Below the pieces are notes generated by a model. That model did not search any database. It saw only the letters and a program-made list of their open reading frames with translations, and was not told the DNA's origin. From an uncultured Cellvibrio sp. (lineage in GTDB: Bacteria > Pseudomonadota > Gammaproteobacteria > Pseudomonadales > Cellvibrionaceae): a DNA stretch of 62,552 nucleotides. This document shows positions 36,024 to 45,178 of the stretch, in pieces. Each line of letters opens with the position of its first letter. Position 1 is the stretch's first letter. A program made the position numbers and the translations under genes. The stretch is from the NCBI GenBank assembly GCA_946480695.1, contig CAMLKG010000027.1:1-62552 (forward strand), read 5' to 3'.

Positions 36024-36378
36024 AGCAAACATCCTTATAAAAATTAAATTAATGGTTTTTCGTTGATCCAGTTCCAAACTGCCGGTGGACCAACCTCGCA
36101 AGCGCTAATGTAACGCTATGGTGGGCATTTTAAAGAATTGGAAAACGGGGAATAGTCGCCATAGGCTGAAACTTTTGTAAGCAATTGCCCGGGAAGTAAT
36201 TTACACACCGGCTGGAGGTGAATTTGTCACAATCCCAACCCGAAAACCCCAATCACGGATTAAGGCGCCAAAATTGGGCAATCTGTAAACGGTCTCACAT
36301 CTATTCGCTTTCAGTCGTGTTTGAATCAATAGCTTTATGTAAATCCCACAAACTTTTCTTTTTCAAAAAGGAGTGTTT
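36024..36378. other. Divergent intergenic region
   Basis: 355 bases between the divergent M23-like and PEP-CTERM-like genes. No RNA gene, clear promoter consensus or strong dyad was seen. Confidence 0.5.
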
Positions 36379-37077
36379 ATGAAAGCCCCAGTATTGTTAA
36401 AAATCTTTTTGGTGTTAGTGAGCTTCGGCTTTTCCCCCACCCCTGCCGTGGCGGGATTAATAAAATATACTTACGCAAGTGGCGATTTGGATTGGAAATC
36501 CACTTTTATCGCAGGCCAAAATAATTGGGAAGAATTTATCAACGAAGATGATGGAAAAATTTCATTTGGATTTTCTGTGGATATAGACGAAGCAAAAATT
36601 TCTGCCAGCGGGCCCAGCAGCTTTTTAATCGCGGATTCGGATATCCAAACGGACGTTGTTTACGACAATAATTGGGAGAGGAACACGTTTTTACATTTCA
36701 CCAGCGGCAAGCTTATTTTGAATCCGGACAAGTCGGTTAGCTATTGGGATCTGTTTTTTACCGTCTATGTCCACCACTCCGACTTCGATACCCGGCTTAA
36801 CCAATTAATCAACCATCGTATATATATAAAATCAAGCGGCGGAAACAATACTTGCAATTGTGATTATTTCCACGAAGTACTCAACATCATCACCCGGAGG
36901 CCGCAAAATACCTGGATCATAGCGTCCAGTGGGGATTCCATCTACAGCAGCGATAGCGCCTTTGATAACTGGTCAATGGAAAAAATTCCGGTAAGTGAGC
37001 CCAACGGACTTGCGCTCGCAACACTGGCTTTGCTGGGGATTGCCCTCGTAAGGGTACGGCAAACCCAAGGCGTTTGA
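36379..37077 (+). CDS. PEP-CTERM-like exported protein
   Basis: A 232-residue secreted protein: signal peptide to about residue 25 (AVAG), a beta-rich body with LIKYTYASGDLDW and NTFLHFTSGKLILNPD, and a C-terminus VSEPNGLALATLALLGIALVRVRQ, that is a short S-E-P motif, one hydrophobic helix and a basic end. This is a variant PEP-CTERM sorting signal recognised by exosortase systems. ATG 36379 has AAGGAG six bases upstream. No exosortase gene is in the window. A strong terminator follows. Molecular function unknown. Confidence 0.78.
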   Translation: MKAPVLLKIFLVLVSFGFSPTPAVAGLIKYTYASGDLDWKSTFIAGQNNWEEFINEDDGKISFGFSVDIDEAKISASGPSSFLIADSDIQTDVVYDNNWERNTFLHFTSGKLILNPDKSVSYWDLFFTVYVHHSDFDTRLNQLINHRIYIKSSGGNNTCNCDYFHEVLNIITRRPQNTWIIASSGDSIYSSDSAFDNWSMEKIPVSEPNGLALATLALLGIALVRVRQTQGV

Positions 37078-37083
37078 TCACAC

Positions 37084-37117
37084 GGGGGGCGGTTCTTACC
37101 CGCCCCCCGATTTTTAT
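37084..37117 (+). terminator. Terminator after PEP-CTERM-like gene
   Basis: Stem GGGGGGCGG / CCGCCCCCC with a 7-base loop followed by GATTTTTA. Confidence 0.88.
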
Positions 37118-37259
37118 CACCTGCCCTCATTTCTTTTATTAATGGGTTCACGCCAGCTTACTTAAAATGTTTTTTTAATAGCAAAAAATTCCCAATGTTT
37201 TTGATATTTCACAGCCCTCTACAGTCAAACCTATATCCAATTGAGTTAGGAGGCGCCCT

Positions 37260-37466
37260 ATGCTTAACCAGCAACAACATATCCAGGAGCTGGCCTATTA
37301 TCTTTGGCTGTCCGAAGGAAAACCTGATGGGCAATCCGAACGGCATTGGCAAATTGCCTCAAAGATGGCACGCGAAGAAAGCGATCATGGAAGCAAGCGA
37401 AAACGCTCTGTAGATCCCTCTGAAGCAAGAGGCACGACAGAGCCTGCACAACCCGATCAAACCTGA
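37260..37466 (+). CDS. DUF2934 family small protein
   Basis: A 68-residue protein with the DUF2934 core IQELAYYLWLSEGKPDGQSERHW: Tyr-Tyr-Leu-Trp, then Glu-Gly-x-Pro and a final His-Trp. A charged tail follows. ATG 37260 is preceded by TTAGGAGGCGCCCT, a strong ribosome site. Members are small stress-associated proteins of unknown role, often near other small stress genes. It lies 41 bases before the next small gene on the same strand. Confidence 0.82.
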   Translation: MLNQQQHIQELAYYLWLSEGKPDGQSERHWQIASKMAREESDHGSKRKRSVDPSEARGTTEPAQPDQT

Positions 37467-37507
37467 ACACCGGATCACATTAAATAATTCAAATTAAGGG
37501 GTGTGTA

Positions 37508-37759
37508 ATGACTGGAAAACTCGATAGAACAGCATTCGGTATGGAGCTGGATAAAAAGCTGGATGAAATAATTGCATGGGCGGTAAAGGAATGCCCGATG
37601 ACAGAAGCAAACCTGGCTTATGCCGATTTTGCAAAGGTTCGTACCGATTTCCACCAGGTGGCGACCGGAGAGGTTAAGGCCAATAATCCATTGAGTGATG
37701 CAGAACCGGAGGATGGCGGCCCGCAATACATCAACGACAATCCCGCTCCCTGGCCATAA
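37508..37759 (+). CDS. hypothetical small protein, 83 aa
   Basis: An acidic 83-residue protein with one predicted helical stretch (FGMELDKKLDEIIAWAV) and a Pro/Asp-rich C-terminus ending NDNPAPWP. I do not recognise a family. The start ATG 37508 follows AAGGGGTGTGTA. It is probably co-transcribed with the DUF2934 gene 41 bases upstream. It is convergent with the BrkB-like gene, whose stop lies 15 bases away. Confidence 0.6.
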   Translation: MTGKLDRTAFGMELDKKLDEIIAWAVKECPMTEANLAYADFAKVRTDFHQVATGEVKANNPLSDAEPEDGGPQYINDNPAPWP

Positions 37760-37774
37760 TTTTATAACCGCACA

Positions 37775-38893
37775 TTATTTATTTTCCTGGTTATTGCTGG
37801 TCACCAGAAATTCCAACCCTACCCCCGGATCTTCCTCCCCACTGATGGAAACATCGGTGGGGCTCGCCGCTTCACTGGCTTTATGGCCCAATACCATATC
37901 TTTTGTTAACGGGTACACCGGTGGAATATCTTTGATTTTTGCCGCCACTACCGAAGGCTCGCCATCATTTTGCCTCGCCGTTGTGCGTGAATGGTCAACG
38001 GCGCCGGAAGTGGAAACTGCAAAGTCCACCGGTTTTACCTTTGCGCCGCGCCAATCCGCATAGGCGCGGGTAAATTCCGCACCGAACAGCACAATTAAAC
38101 CGGCGTAGGAAACCCATAACATAATTAAAATAATAGTGCCGGCGGCACCATACGCAGAAGCGGGATCGCTGTGGCCAAAATATAAACCCAGTGCAAATTT
38201 CGCAACTACAAATAGCAACGCCGTTACAAATGCGCCGGTCCACACATCGCGCCAGGAAACGGTGGCGTCCGGCAGTATTTTAAAAATAGCGGCAAATAAA
38301 AACGTAATCACCCCCAGGGAAAGTGAAAGGTCCATTAATCGGAAGAGGATATTAAATGTTTCAGAAAAATAAATGGCCACCCAATCACTCAGCACCGTCA
38401 GCATTGCGGAAAGCACCAGCGAAACCAGCAAGAGGAACCCGACAGCGAGAACCAACCCAAAGGAAAAGACTCGGTCCAATACCATTTTTATAATTTTATT
38501 GTGCGGCTGGGGCTTTACTTCCCAAATCAGGTTTAAAGTTTGTTGCAACTGGTAGAACACCCCGGTCGCCCCAAAAATCAGGGTAGCGACTCCTATCAAC
38601 GAAGCAAACGTGGAATCGCGATGCATACTGGCATTGGCAATGATTGCCTCAATATCCTTCGCCGTATTACCGCCGATCATGCCTTCAATTTCAGCGCTGA
38701 TACGACGCGTTATCGCTTCCTCACCATAAAAATAGCCCGCAAGGTTGATGATAATAACGAGCAAACCCGGCAACGAAAATATGGTGTAAAAAGAAATTAC
38801 GGCACTGTTCCTAAACGGCTCCCGATCAAGCCATTGAAAAAATGTGTCGCGAAAAATCGATGCCCATTCGAGCGTTTTTGCACGCAGCGCCAT
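37775..38893 (-). CDS. YihY/BrkB-family membrane protein
   Basis: A 372-residue inner-membrane protein with six hydrophobic helices between residues 30 and 275. Typical BrkB/YihY segments are RNSAVISFYTIFSLPGLLVI, the GVFYQLQQTLNLIWEV region, and VSYAGLIVLFGAEFTRAYA near the end of the membrane part. A polar C-terminal tail of about 85 residues follows. Members were once annotated as ribonuclease BN, which is wrong; the true function is unknown. ATG 38893 is preceded by ACCTGGAAATGG, a fair ribosome site. Confidence 0.88.
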   Translation of the reverse strand: MALRAKTLEWASIFRDTFFQWLDREPFRNSAVISFYTIFSLPGLLVIIINLAGYFYGEEAITRRISAEIEGMIGGNTAKDIEAIIANASMHRDSTFASLIGVATLIFGATGVFYQLQQTLNLIWEVKPQPHNKIIKMVLDRVFSFGLVLAVGFLLLVSLVLSAMLTVLSDWVAIYFSETFNILFRLMDLSLSLGVITFLFAAIFKILPDATVSWRDVWTGAFVTALLFVVAKFALGLYFGHSDPASAYGAAGTIILIMLWVSYAGLIVLFGAEFTRAYADWRGAKVKPVDFAVSTSGAVDHSRTTARQNDGEPSVVAAKIKDIPPVYPLTKDMVLGHKASEAASPTDVSISGEEDPGVGLEFLVTSNNQENK

Positions 38894-38941
38894 TTCCAGG
38901 TCCTTAGTTAGCAGGAATTCGACTCTGGAGAAAAATATACT

Positions 38942-39085
38942 TTAAAAATCATGCAAGGTGGGCATGTAAAACCACACCAAATATCTATCCAATTGGATGG
39001 CATATTCCTGGCATAGTTCCACCTGCCCCCCGGCGATGAACAACACTGCCGTCCATTGCAAATAATCATTACCTGGTACGGAGAA
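38942..39085 (-). CDS. possible very small protein (weak)
   Basis: A frame open from 39244 to 38942 on the minus strand. Its first part only overlaps the end of the upstream gene, but from a GTG near 39085 it reads VAVFSVPGNDYLQW and AVLFIAGGQVELCQEYAI, which looks more protein-like than a shadow frame. AAGGAAGG lies upstream but not at a good distance from the GTG. It could be a tiny gene, or the remains of a longer one. Low confidence. Confidence 0.22.
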   Translation of the reverse strand, partial: FSVPGNDYLQWTAVLFIAGGQVELCQEYAIQLDRYLVWFYMPTLHDF

Positions 39086-39119
39086 TACAGCCACAGCGCG
39101 ATAGGTTTTTAATCCTTCC

Positions 39120-39533
39120 TTATTTTTTAACCGGAACTTTAGCGACAGACTTGAGTGTTTTTGCTGCCGCCAGAATATCCCTGGTATTCTTTGACAATAC
39201 GGCAACCGAAAGGACCACCAATGCTTCCGCGATTTTGATTGCACTTTTCACTTTATTAATCGTTTCAATAGCAGATTTTCCGGCCTCTATAGCGAGCTTG
39301 AGTTCTTCGGCTGCTTTGCCCGCTCCTGTCCCGATTAACGTAATGCCATAGCCACGAAACAATACAACCATGCTGTCAAGGCTATCTTCGCATCGTTCCA
39401 GCCGGGCTGCTTCTTCGGGTGTTAGTAGATCGCGATTTGAAATTCGGAAATCAAGGATGCGCGCTGATGCCTGTGCAAAGCTGTCGGCCAGCTCATAGGA
39501 TTTTTTCACCGTTAATTCAAGTTTATTTGCCAT
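39120..39533 (-). CDS. hypothetical helical protein, 137 aa
   Basis: A 137-residue mostly helical protein of unknown family. A charged N-terminal half has KLELTVKKSYELADSF and RISNRDLLTPEEAARLERCE. A Gly/Ala-rich turn (GITLIGTGAGKAAEEL) leads to a hydrophobic helix IAEALVVLSVAVLS that may touch the membrane, and a basic tail KSVAKVPVKK ends the protein. ATG 39533 follows GGAG seven bases upstream. It starts 26 bases after the stop of the lipoprotein gene on the same strand, so the two form a probable operon. Confidence 0.68.
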   Translation of the reverse strand: MANKLELTVKKSYELADSFAQASARILDFRISNRDLLTPEEAARLERCEDSLDSMVVLFRGYGITLIGTGAGKAAEELKLAIEAGKSAIETINKVKSAIKIAEALVVLSVAVLSKNTRDILAAAKTLKSVAKVPVKK

Positions 39534-39559
39534 GTGTATGCTCCATTCCATTTATCCAA

Positions 39560-40441
39560 TTAAAAAGCATCGCTAACCTGTCGGCGAAGGTTAGCCACTT
39601 CCTGCGAGAAATGTATTAATTGCGCTAAAAATTCCTTGTCGGTCGCCCTGTCAAAACTCGCATTAAGCCGCGCGTTGGTTTTCTGTAGCTCCGTAGCGGC
39701 CGTGGCAAACACTTTAACGGTTTGTGTTTGTGTATTTATTTTTTTACCCTCGGCAGCGAGATGGTGCTTTATATAATTCACCGCCAAAGGTTCTTTATCC
39801 ATTTGCCCCTCCAGGGCTGTGTATAAAATTGCGTTCTCCCGGGTTCGATCTGTTAACCAGGCTGCATAATTAAGCGTGGCGTAATCACTCATTGCCTGGA
39901 CAACGGAATTAACGGCCTCGCCATGGTCAAGCAAATCCCGGATGGCTTTTTTCTGGTGGTGGCGGGTTGCTGTACGGCTTAGGAATTCAGTTAATGAATT
40001 GATGGCGCCCAATTGCCCGGGTTCCACCAACGCTTCTTGCGTACCTGGCTTTTTTACGTTTTCCAACGACGACGCCAAACCATCCAGTTCTGTTTTATAG
40101 GAAACCAATTTGTCGTCTGCCAACGCTATCAGGGTGTCGGCGTATTGTTGGAGCAGGTCATTCAGGTCAGCGATGACCTGGCTCTCGCGTTCAATTGGAC
40201 CGCATAGGCTTTTAGCCTTAGCCTCTTCTGCAACGGGGTCAAAACCGGGGGAAGTAATCATTTTCTTCCATAAGTATTTTTCCGTACAACTTGAAGTGGA
40301 ACCGGCGAGGATCGGCTTAAACGCTTCCGAGAATTTTTTGGTTTCTTCCGCAAAACTGCGCACCGGGGAAAGGTTTGAGCAACCGCTTAGGTTGATCATA
40401 AATAAAATAACTAATAACCATTGCCCGGCAAGGAATTTCAT
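39560..40441 (-). CDS. lipoprotein of unknown function
   Basis: A 293-residue lipoprotein: a signal peptide with lipobox LSGC (Cys21), then a long helical body with many Lys/Glu (FAEETKKFSEAFKPIL, VIADLNDLLQQYADTLIALAD, LIHFSQEVANLRRQV). Three further Cys occur (STSSCTEKY, KSLCGPIE). No enzyme motif is seen; it looks like a surface or periplasmic scaffold. ATG 40441 follows AAAGGGAGGTTTT on its strand. It is followed by the 137-residue helical protein, suggesting a pair working at the inner face of the outer membrane or in the periplasm. Confidence 0.78.
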   Translation of the reverse strand: MKFLAGQWLLVILFMINLSGCSNLSPVRSFAEETKKFSEAFKPILAGSTSSCTEKYLWKKMITSPGFDPVAEEAKAKSLCGPIERESQVIADLNDLLQQYADTLIALADDKLVSYKTELDGLASSLENVKKPGTQEALVEPGQLGAINSLTEFLSRTATRHHQKKAIRDLLDHGEAVNSVVQAMSDYATLNYAAWLTDRTRENAILYTALEGQMDKEPLAVNYIKHHLAAEGKKINTQTQTVKVFATAATELQKTNARLNASFDRATDKEFLAQLIHFSQEVANLRRQVSDAF

Positions 40442-40597
40442 AAAACCTCCCTTTTTGATGCAGTTTCAGCATGGATTTGTTAAATCGCTACCCTGGAAAA
40501 TAATCTTAGCAGCTTTGGTGGAAAAGCAAGCGACGGCTTGTTATCGAAGTTATGCGGAACCCGTGTCTAAATATATAAAAAACTACGTTTTAAAATA

Positions 40598-40620
40598 AGG
40601 CGGCCGATGGGCCGCCTATT
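40598..40620 (-). terminator. Terminator after GH5 cellulase gene
   Basis: Stem AGGCGGCC / GGCCGCCT with a 4-base loop; on the minus strand it is followed by TATTTTAAAA. It lies 27 bases beyond the GH5 stop. Confidence 0.82.
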
Positions 40621-40643
40621 GAATGATTAACTAGCCAGTCCTA

Positions 40644-42239
40644 TCAATCATCCGCTTTCACTATTGCCTGGATCAGGTTCGGGTACAACTGGGTACCGGA
40701 CGCGCGATCAAATAATGCCATGCCGCCATTACCACCGTAACCGTTATCCCAATAAACGGGAACCATGCCATGGGTATAGGCAGACTTGGTGATGTATTCA
40801 TTCCAATAAACACGATAGCCTTCGTGGTCACCGATATTGGTGCGTGATACCACGCCATATTCGCCCAGGATTACACCTATACCTTTATCAACAAAACTGG
40901 TTTTCATTTTCTGGAATTGGGAATCAGCCCAGGCTTCGTTCGCCCAGGTTTCAACAGCGCCTGGGTTAGTCGCGTTTTTACCCCACTGGGTGATGTTGCT
41001 ATTAGTGTTAAGGGTAAAGTTGTAAGGATCATAATAATGAACTTCCATTAACAGGCGATTGCGCGCGGTATCCGTTGGAACCTTTGCAAAATTCACCGTG
41101 TGATCAATGTTGGTATTGAAACCCTGTACCACCAGGAAACGGTTGGCGTTGTTACCACCCGTGGCGCGCACGGTATTCACAAACGTTTGGTTGAAGCTGT
41201 TTTGCACAGTGTAGTATTCAACAGTGGGCGTGCCGTAATCGCCGTCCACCATGACTTCGTTAGTACCGGCAAACAGCAAACGGTTGTCATAATTTTTGAA
41301 ACGGTTTGCAATCTGCGTCCACATTATATTCAACCGATTATTGACGTAGGCTTGCTGCGCGTAGGTAGGTTGCATCCAACCATTATCCCAATGGATATTC
41401 ATTACTACATACATATCGGCATTGAGCGCGTAGTTAACCACTTGTTCTACGCGATCCATCCATGCTGCCTGGATAATAAAATTGCTTTCGTCAGAAAATT
41501 TACTCCACGCGACTGGCAAACGAATAGTTTTAAAGCCCGCCGCTTTAACAGAATTAATTAATTGCTGGGTGATAAGCGGATTACCCCACGCCGTTTCACC
41601 GCCGATTGCATCGAGCGAATTTCCGGCGTTCCAGCCTATTCCCATTAATTTTGTGAGTTGTACCGATGTCAAGCCATCAGCACTGCTGGACGACGAGCGC
41701 ACGGACGATGAAATAACCACCGCAGAGGACGATGACCGTATTGAGGATACGGATGAGCGAACGGACGATGATGATGAACGAATGGATGATGACGAACCTG
41801 CTGAAGACAGCGCAGATGAAACACTGGATTTGCTTGTGGATACTGAAGATGTTACGCCGCCACACACTGCACCTGTGACCGCAGGCGTTTCAATCGCGCC
41901 ACCATTGGCATTCACCTGTAAACCGAAAACAGCGGTTTGCCCCGGCTGGATATTTCCATTCCAGCTTAAATGGGTAGCATTGTAAGGATTGGAACCCGTG
42001 ATGGTGGCATTCCAACTGCCCGCTAAACGATTGGAGGCGTAGGACCAGTTCACACTCCAGCCACTGATGGCAGTTGTTCCCTTGTTAGTAATTTCAATAT
42101 TGGCGGTAGCACCGCTACCCCAATTGTTGGTAACAACATATTTACATGTCGCTGTTTGCGCGAGTGAATGTTGCGACGCGATTAAACTGGCACCGAGCAA
42201 AACGGCGGCGCCGAATTTTTTTAGCTGCGATAGTTTCAT
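40644..42239 (-). CDS. secreted CBM2-GH5 endoglucanase
   Basis: Extracellular beta-1,4-glucanase of 531 residues. The signal peptide ends near 28 (SLAQ). A CBM2 module (about 31-127) has the two terminal Cys and the planar Trp set (NNWGSG, GWSVNWSY, LSWNG) that packs on cellulose. A polyserine linker spans 128-187. The GH5 domain (188-531), subfamily-4-like, has MGIGWNAGNSLDA, IRLPVAW and NIHWDNGW, with acid/base E328 (AGTNEV) and nucleophile E460 (ILGEYGVV). ATG 42239 has AGGAG upstream. It has its own terminator and is divergent from the pectate lyase gene. Confidence 0.93.
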   Translation of the reverse strand: MKLSQLKKFGAAVLLGASLIASQHSLAQTATCKYVVTNNWGSGATANIEITNKGTTAISGWSVNWSYASNRLAGSWNATITGSNPYNATHLSWNGNIQPGQTAVFGLQVNANGGAIETPAVTGAVCGGVTSSVSTSKSSVSSALSSAGSSSSIRSSSSSVRSSVSSIRSSSSAVVISSSVRSSSSSADGLTSVQLTKLMGIGWNAGNSLDAIGGETAWGNPLITQQLINSVKAAGFKTIRLPVAWSKFSDESNFIIQAAWMDRVEQVVNYALNADMYVVMNIHWDNGWMQPTYAQQAYVNNRLNIMWTQIANRFKNYDNRLLFAGTNEVMVDGDYGTPTVEYYTVQNSFNQTFVNTVRATGGNNANRFLVVQGFNTNIDHTVNFAKVPTDTARNRLLMEVHYYDPYNFTLNTNSNITQWGKNATNPGAVETWANEAWADSQFQKMKTSFVDKGIGVILGEYGVVSRTNIGDHEGYRVYWNEYITKSAYTHGMVPVYWDNGYGGNGGMALFDRASGTQLYPNLIQAIVKADD

Positions 42240-42711
42240 CAGGTGTTTCTCCTGTCGTTATTGTTAAATGATCCAGGGAAAATTGCTTGCCGCTGGATGA
42301 TGAAAACGCGGGCCCCGATGAGGCTATGCCAGGTTTTCGAAAGGAATGTGAGGGAAAACGCTACGATCAACACAGTCAGCAGACATATTACCCATTAGTG
42401 TGAATGATAGGATTTATCACATTGAAAAATATAAGTTATTTGACGACACAAAATTCATTCTGCGAATCAATTCACAAACGGAATTATTTTTAAATATAAA
42501 AAATCTGGATATGGGCCGACTTCAGGGGATAAACATCGCCACTTTTTTCTTAGGTAAGGTTTCTTTTAAATCCTTAAATATTTACTAATGATTTTTTGTT
42601 TTTATATAAAAATATAAAATCATATTTATCGCTGGCCATCCCCATTAAAGCTACAAAATAAGTATTAACACGCACTTTTGTCGCTTATTTCATTATTAAC
42701 GCTTTAATCTC

Positions 42712-42825
42712 ATTAGTATTATAAATGGCCGGCAAGTATCAAAACTGGAATTAACCGCGGCACAAGCGGCAACTTACACCATCGGCAATATCTTCGGTGC
42801 ATGGACGCCAAGCTACAGCAAATAA
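42712..42825 (+). pseudogene. Possible remnant of a coding sequence
   Basis: A start-less frame of about 38 codons ends at a stop at 42823-42825 and reads LELTAAQAATYTIGNIFGAW near its end. It is more protein-like than its surroundings. It may be the tail of a decayed gene formerly upstream of the pectate lyase. No database match was possible. Confidence 0.25.
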
Positions 42826-42832
42826 AACTATG

Positions 42833-42872
42833 GCGTTGTGTTACCAAGGAGGGGCTAACGGAAACACAACGC
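42833..42872 (+). promoter_or_regulatory. Inverted repeat in the pectate lyase upstream region
   Basis: Perfect 10-base arms GCGTTGTGTT / AACACAACGC with a 20-base loop that contains AAGGAGGGG, 62 bases before the ATG. It could be an operator or an mRNA stem-loop. Confidence 0.45.
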
Positions 42873-42934
42873 GCAAGTTACCCGCCCCTGTTTATTAAAA
42901 CCAATAACGACGTTTAATCTTGTTCGAGGATCCT

Positions 42935-44920
42935 ATGAAATATCCCATAACTGTTTTTACCGCTGCTATCAAAGCGTCATTGACGCTGGGCGCCCTGGCA
43001 ATGGCAATCACATCACCCACCCACGCAGCCTGTACCTATACCGTCACCAATAATTGGGGGTCGGGATTTACCGCGGAAATCAAAGTAACTAATGACAGCG
43101 CATCGACCGTGAATAATTGGTCAGTGTCCTGGCAGGAATCTGGTGCCTCGATTGTTAACACCTGGAATGCCACCTTAAGCGGATCGAATCCCTATACTGC
43201 CGTTTCGGCAGGATGGAACAGCACACTTGCCCCCAAAGCCTCGACGAGTTTTGGTTTTCAAGCAAACGGGGCAGCGAGTGCGCCTAAGGTAAACGGAACC
43301 TTATGCGGTAACGCCGTTTCGTCGAGCGCTGCTTCCGTTACATCATCAGTACCCGGCAGTTCATCGGCGCCCAGCAGTATGGCGCGTTCGAGTATCCCGG
43401 CATCGAGTAAATCCTCAAGTTCTGTTGCAACCCTTAGCAGTTCAAGCACACCGGCAATTTACTCGTTTACGATCCAGGAACAACAGGCGGGATTCTGTCG
43501 CGTAGACGGTATAGCCACGGAGAGCACTAACAGCGGATATACCGGTAATGGCTACATCAATTCCACCAATGCACTTGGCGCCGCCATTGAATGGGCAGTG
43601 AATGCGCCTGCCAGTGGTCGCTATACATTAACGTTCCGTTTCGCCAATGGCGGCACCACCCATCGCAATGGCTCATTGTTAATTAACGGCGGCAGCAACG
43701 GAAATTACACCCTGCCATTACCGGCAACCGGCGCCTGGACAAACTGGCAGGCCGCGATTGTGGAAATTGATTTGGTACAAGGTAATAATATTTTGAAACT
43801 CTCGGCATTAACGGCCGAGGGTTTGGCAAATATTGATTCGTTGAAAATTGACGGCGCACAAACCAAAGCCGGCGTTTGCAATACAGTTACCAGCAGTAGT
43901 TCTTCATCGTCCCCAACAAGTTCCAGCGCATCCAGCAGTTCAACACCTGCGGTTAAAACATTAACGCTTGACGGCAACCCGGCGGCAAACTGGTTTAATA
44001 AGGCAAGGACCAAATGGAGCACCACCAGGGCCGATATAGTCTTGTCCTACCAGCAATCCAATGGCGGCTGGCCCAAAAACCTGGATTACAATTCTGTCAG
44101 CGCCGGTAACGGTGGCAGCGACCCGGGCACAATTGACAACGGTGCCACCATTACCGAAATGGTTTACCTCGCTGAAGTTTATAAAAACGGCGGCAATACC
44201 AGATATCGCGATGCAGTGCGTAAGGCCGCTAACTTTTTGGTGAGTTCGCAATACAGCACCGGCGCCCTACCGCAATTTTATCCATTAAAAGGTGGCTACG
44301 CCGACCACGCAACATTTAACGATAACGGTATGGCCTATGCATTGACCGTACTGGATTTTGCCGTTAATAAACGCGCGCCGTTTGATACCGATGTGTTCTC
44401 TGATTCAGATCGCACCAAATTCAAAACAGCCGTTGCCAAAGGCGTGGACTACATTTTGAAGGCGCAGTGGAAACAAAATGGAATTTTAACGGTATGGTGC
44501 GCACAACATGGGGCTTATGATTACCAGCCAAAACCTGCGCGCGCTTACGAGTTGGAGTCATTGAGCGGTAGTGAATCGGTCGGGGTACTCGCCTTCCTGA
44601 TGACCCAACCGCAAACCGCGCAAATCGAAGCGGCGGTAAAAGCCGGTATTGCCTGGTTCAATAGTCCCAATACCTACCTGGCGAATTACACCTATGATTC
44701 ATCACAAGCAGCGACCAACCCGATAGTGCCCAAAGCCGGCAGCAAAATGTGGTATCGCTTCTATGATTTAAATACCAACAGGGGCTTCTTCAGTGACCGC
44801 GACGGCAGCAAGTTTTATGACATCACGCAAATGTCGGAAGAACGCCGTACCGGTTATAGCTGGGGCGGTGATTACGGCAGTTCAATTATTTCCTTCGCCC
44901 AAAAAGTGGGATATTTGTAA
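42935..44920 (+). CDS. secreted CBM2-CBM35-PL10 pectate lyase
   Basis: Extracellular polygalacturonate lyase of 661 residues. The signal peptide ends near 31 (THA). A CBM2 lies at about 33-125, with a Ser-rich linker to 174. A CBM35-type module is at 175-305 (FCRVDGIATESTNSGYTG and NGSLLINGG are typical). A second Ser linker precedes the PL10 lyase at 331-661: SNGGWPKNLDY, GTIDNGATITEMVYLAEVY, FNDNGMAYAL, WCAQHGAYDY, KPARAYELESLSGSESVG. ATG 42935 follows GAGGATCCT; the frame opens slightly earlier. Monocistronic, with a terminator after it. CBM2 keeps the lyase on cellulose-rich wall while it cuts nearby pectate. Confidence 0.93.
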   Translation: MKYPITVFTAAIKASLTLGALAMAITSPTHAACTYTVTNNWGSGFTAEIKVTNDSASTVNNWSVSWQESGASIVNTWNATLSGSNPYTAVSAGWNSTLAPKASTSFGFQANGAASAPKVNGTLCGNAVSSSAASVTSSVPGSSSAPSSMARSSIPASSKSSSSVATLSSSSTPAIYSFTIQEQQAGFCRVDGIATESTNSGYTGNGYINSTNALGAAIEWAVNAPASGRYTLTFRFANGGTTHRNGSLLINGGSNGNYTLPLPATGAWTNWQAAIVEIDLVQGNNILKLSALTAEGLANIDSLKIDGAQTKAGVCNTVTSSSSSSSPTSSSASSSSTPAVKTLTLDGNPAANWFNKARTKWSTTRADIVLSYQQSNGGWPKNLDYNSVSAGNGGSDPGTIDNGATITEMVYLAEVYKNGGNTRYRDAVRKAANFLVSSQYSTGALPQFYPLKGGYADHATFNDNGMAYALTVLDFAVNKRAPFDTDVFSDSDRTKFKTAVAKGVDYILKAQWKQNGILTVWCAQHGAYDYQPKPARAYELESLSGSESVGVLAFLMTQPQTAQIEAAVKAGIAWFNSPNTYLANYTYDSSQAATNPIVPKAGSKMWYRFYDLNTNRGFFSDRDGSKFYDITQMSEERRTGYSWGGDYGSSIISFAQKVGYL

Positions 44921-44950
44921 TTTAAGCCTGCCACAGTAACCCCATCACCA

Positions 44951-44976
44951 AAGGCCTGCAAAAATGCAGGTCTTTT
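44951..44976 (+). terminator. Terminator after PL10 pectate lyase gene
   Basis: Stem AGGCCTGCA / TGCAGGTCT (loop AAAA, with one mismatch near the base) followed by six T. Confidence 0.85.
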
Positions 44977-45178
44977 TTATTCGTGGCCGGCGTGCAACAA
45001 CAGCATATTTTCATACCCTTTACGCGCGCAAAACGACGGCGTAAAAAATCCCGCTTTTTTGACATTCATTTGCACTTTTTAATTGCCGCTGCCTGTATCG
45101 GATAGAGCCAGGTAATCGCTTTATCGCTACACTTCCCGACAACCCAATATCAACCACCTTATCCATCAGGCGTTACCT

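Larger units (their letters stand above)
42240..42934. other. Divergent intergenic region between GH5 and PL10 genes
   Basis: About 700 bases with no complete gene, AT-rich in the middle. It holds a possible coding remnant (42712-42825) and a 10-base inverted repeat (42833-42872) in the pectate lyase leader. A 62-codon frame at 42400-42588 has no ribosome site and is not believed. Confidence 0.5.

Noticed and set aside
41482..41985. 167-codon + strand frame
   Set aside because: Antisense of the CBM2 and Ser linker of the GH5 gene, with the same Asp/Glu-rich artefact and no ribosome site.
42390..42416. Possible CRP site (TGTGA and TCACA near each other)
   Set aside because: The two halves are 13 bases apart rather than 6, so they cannot form one CRP site.
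42400..42588. 62-codon frame in the GH5-PL10 gap
   Set aside because: AT-rich chance frame with no ribosome site.
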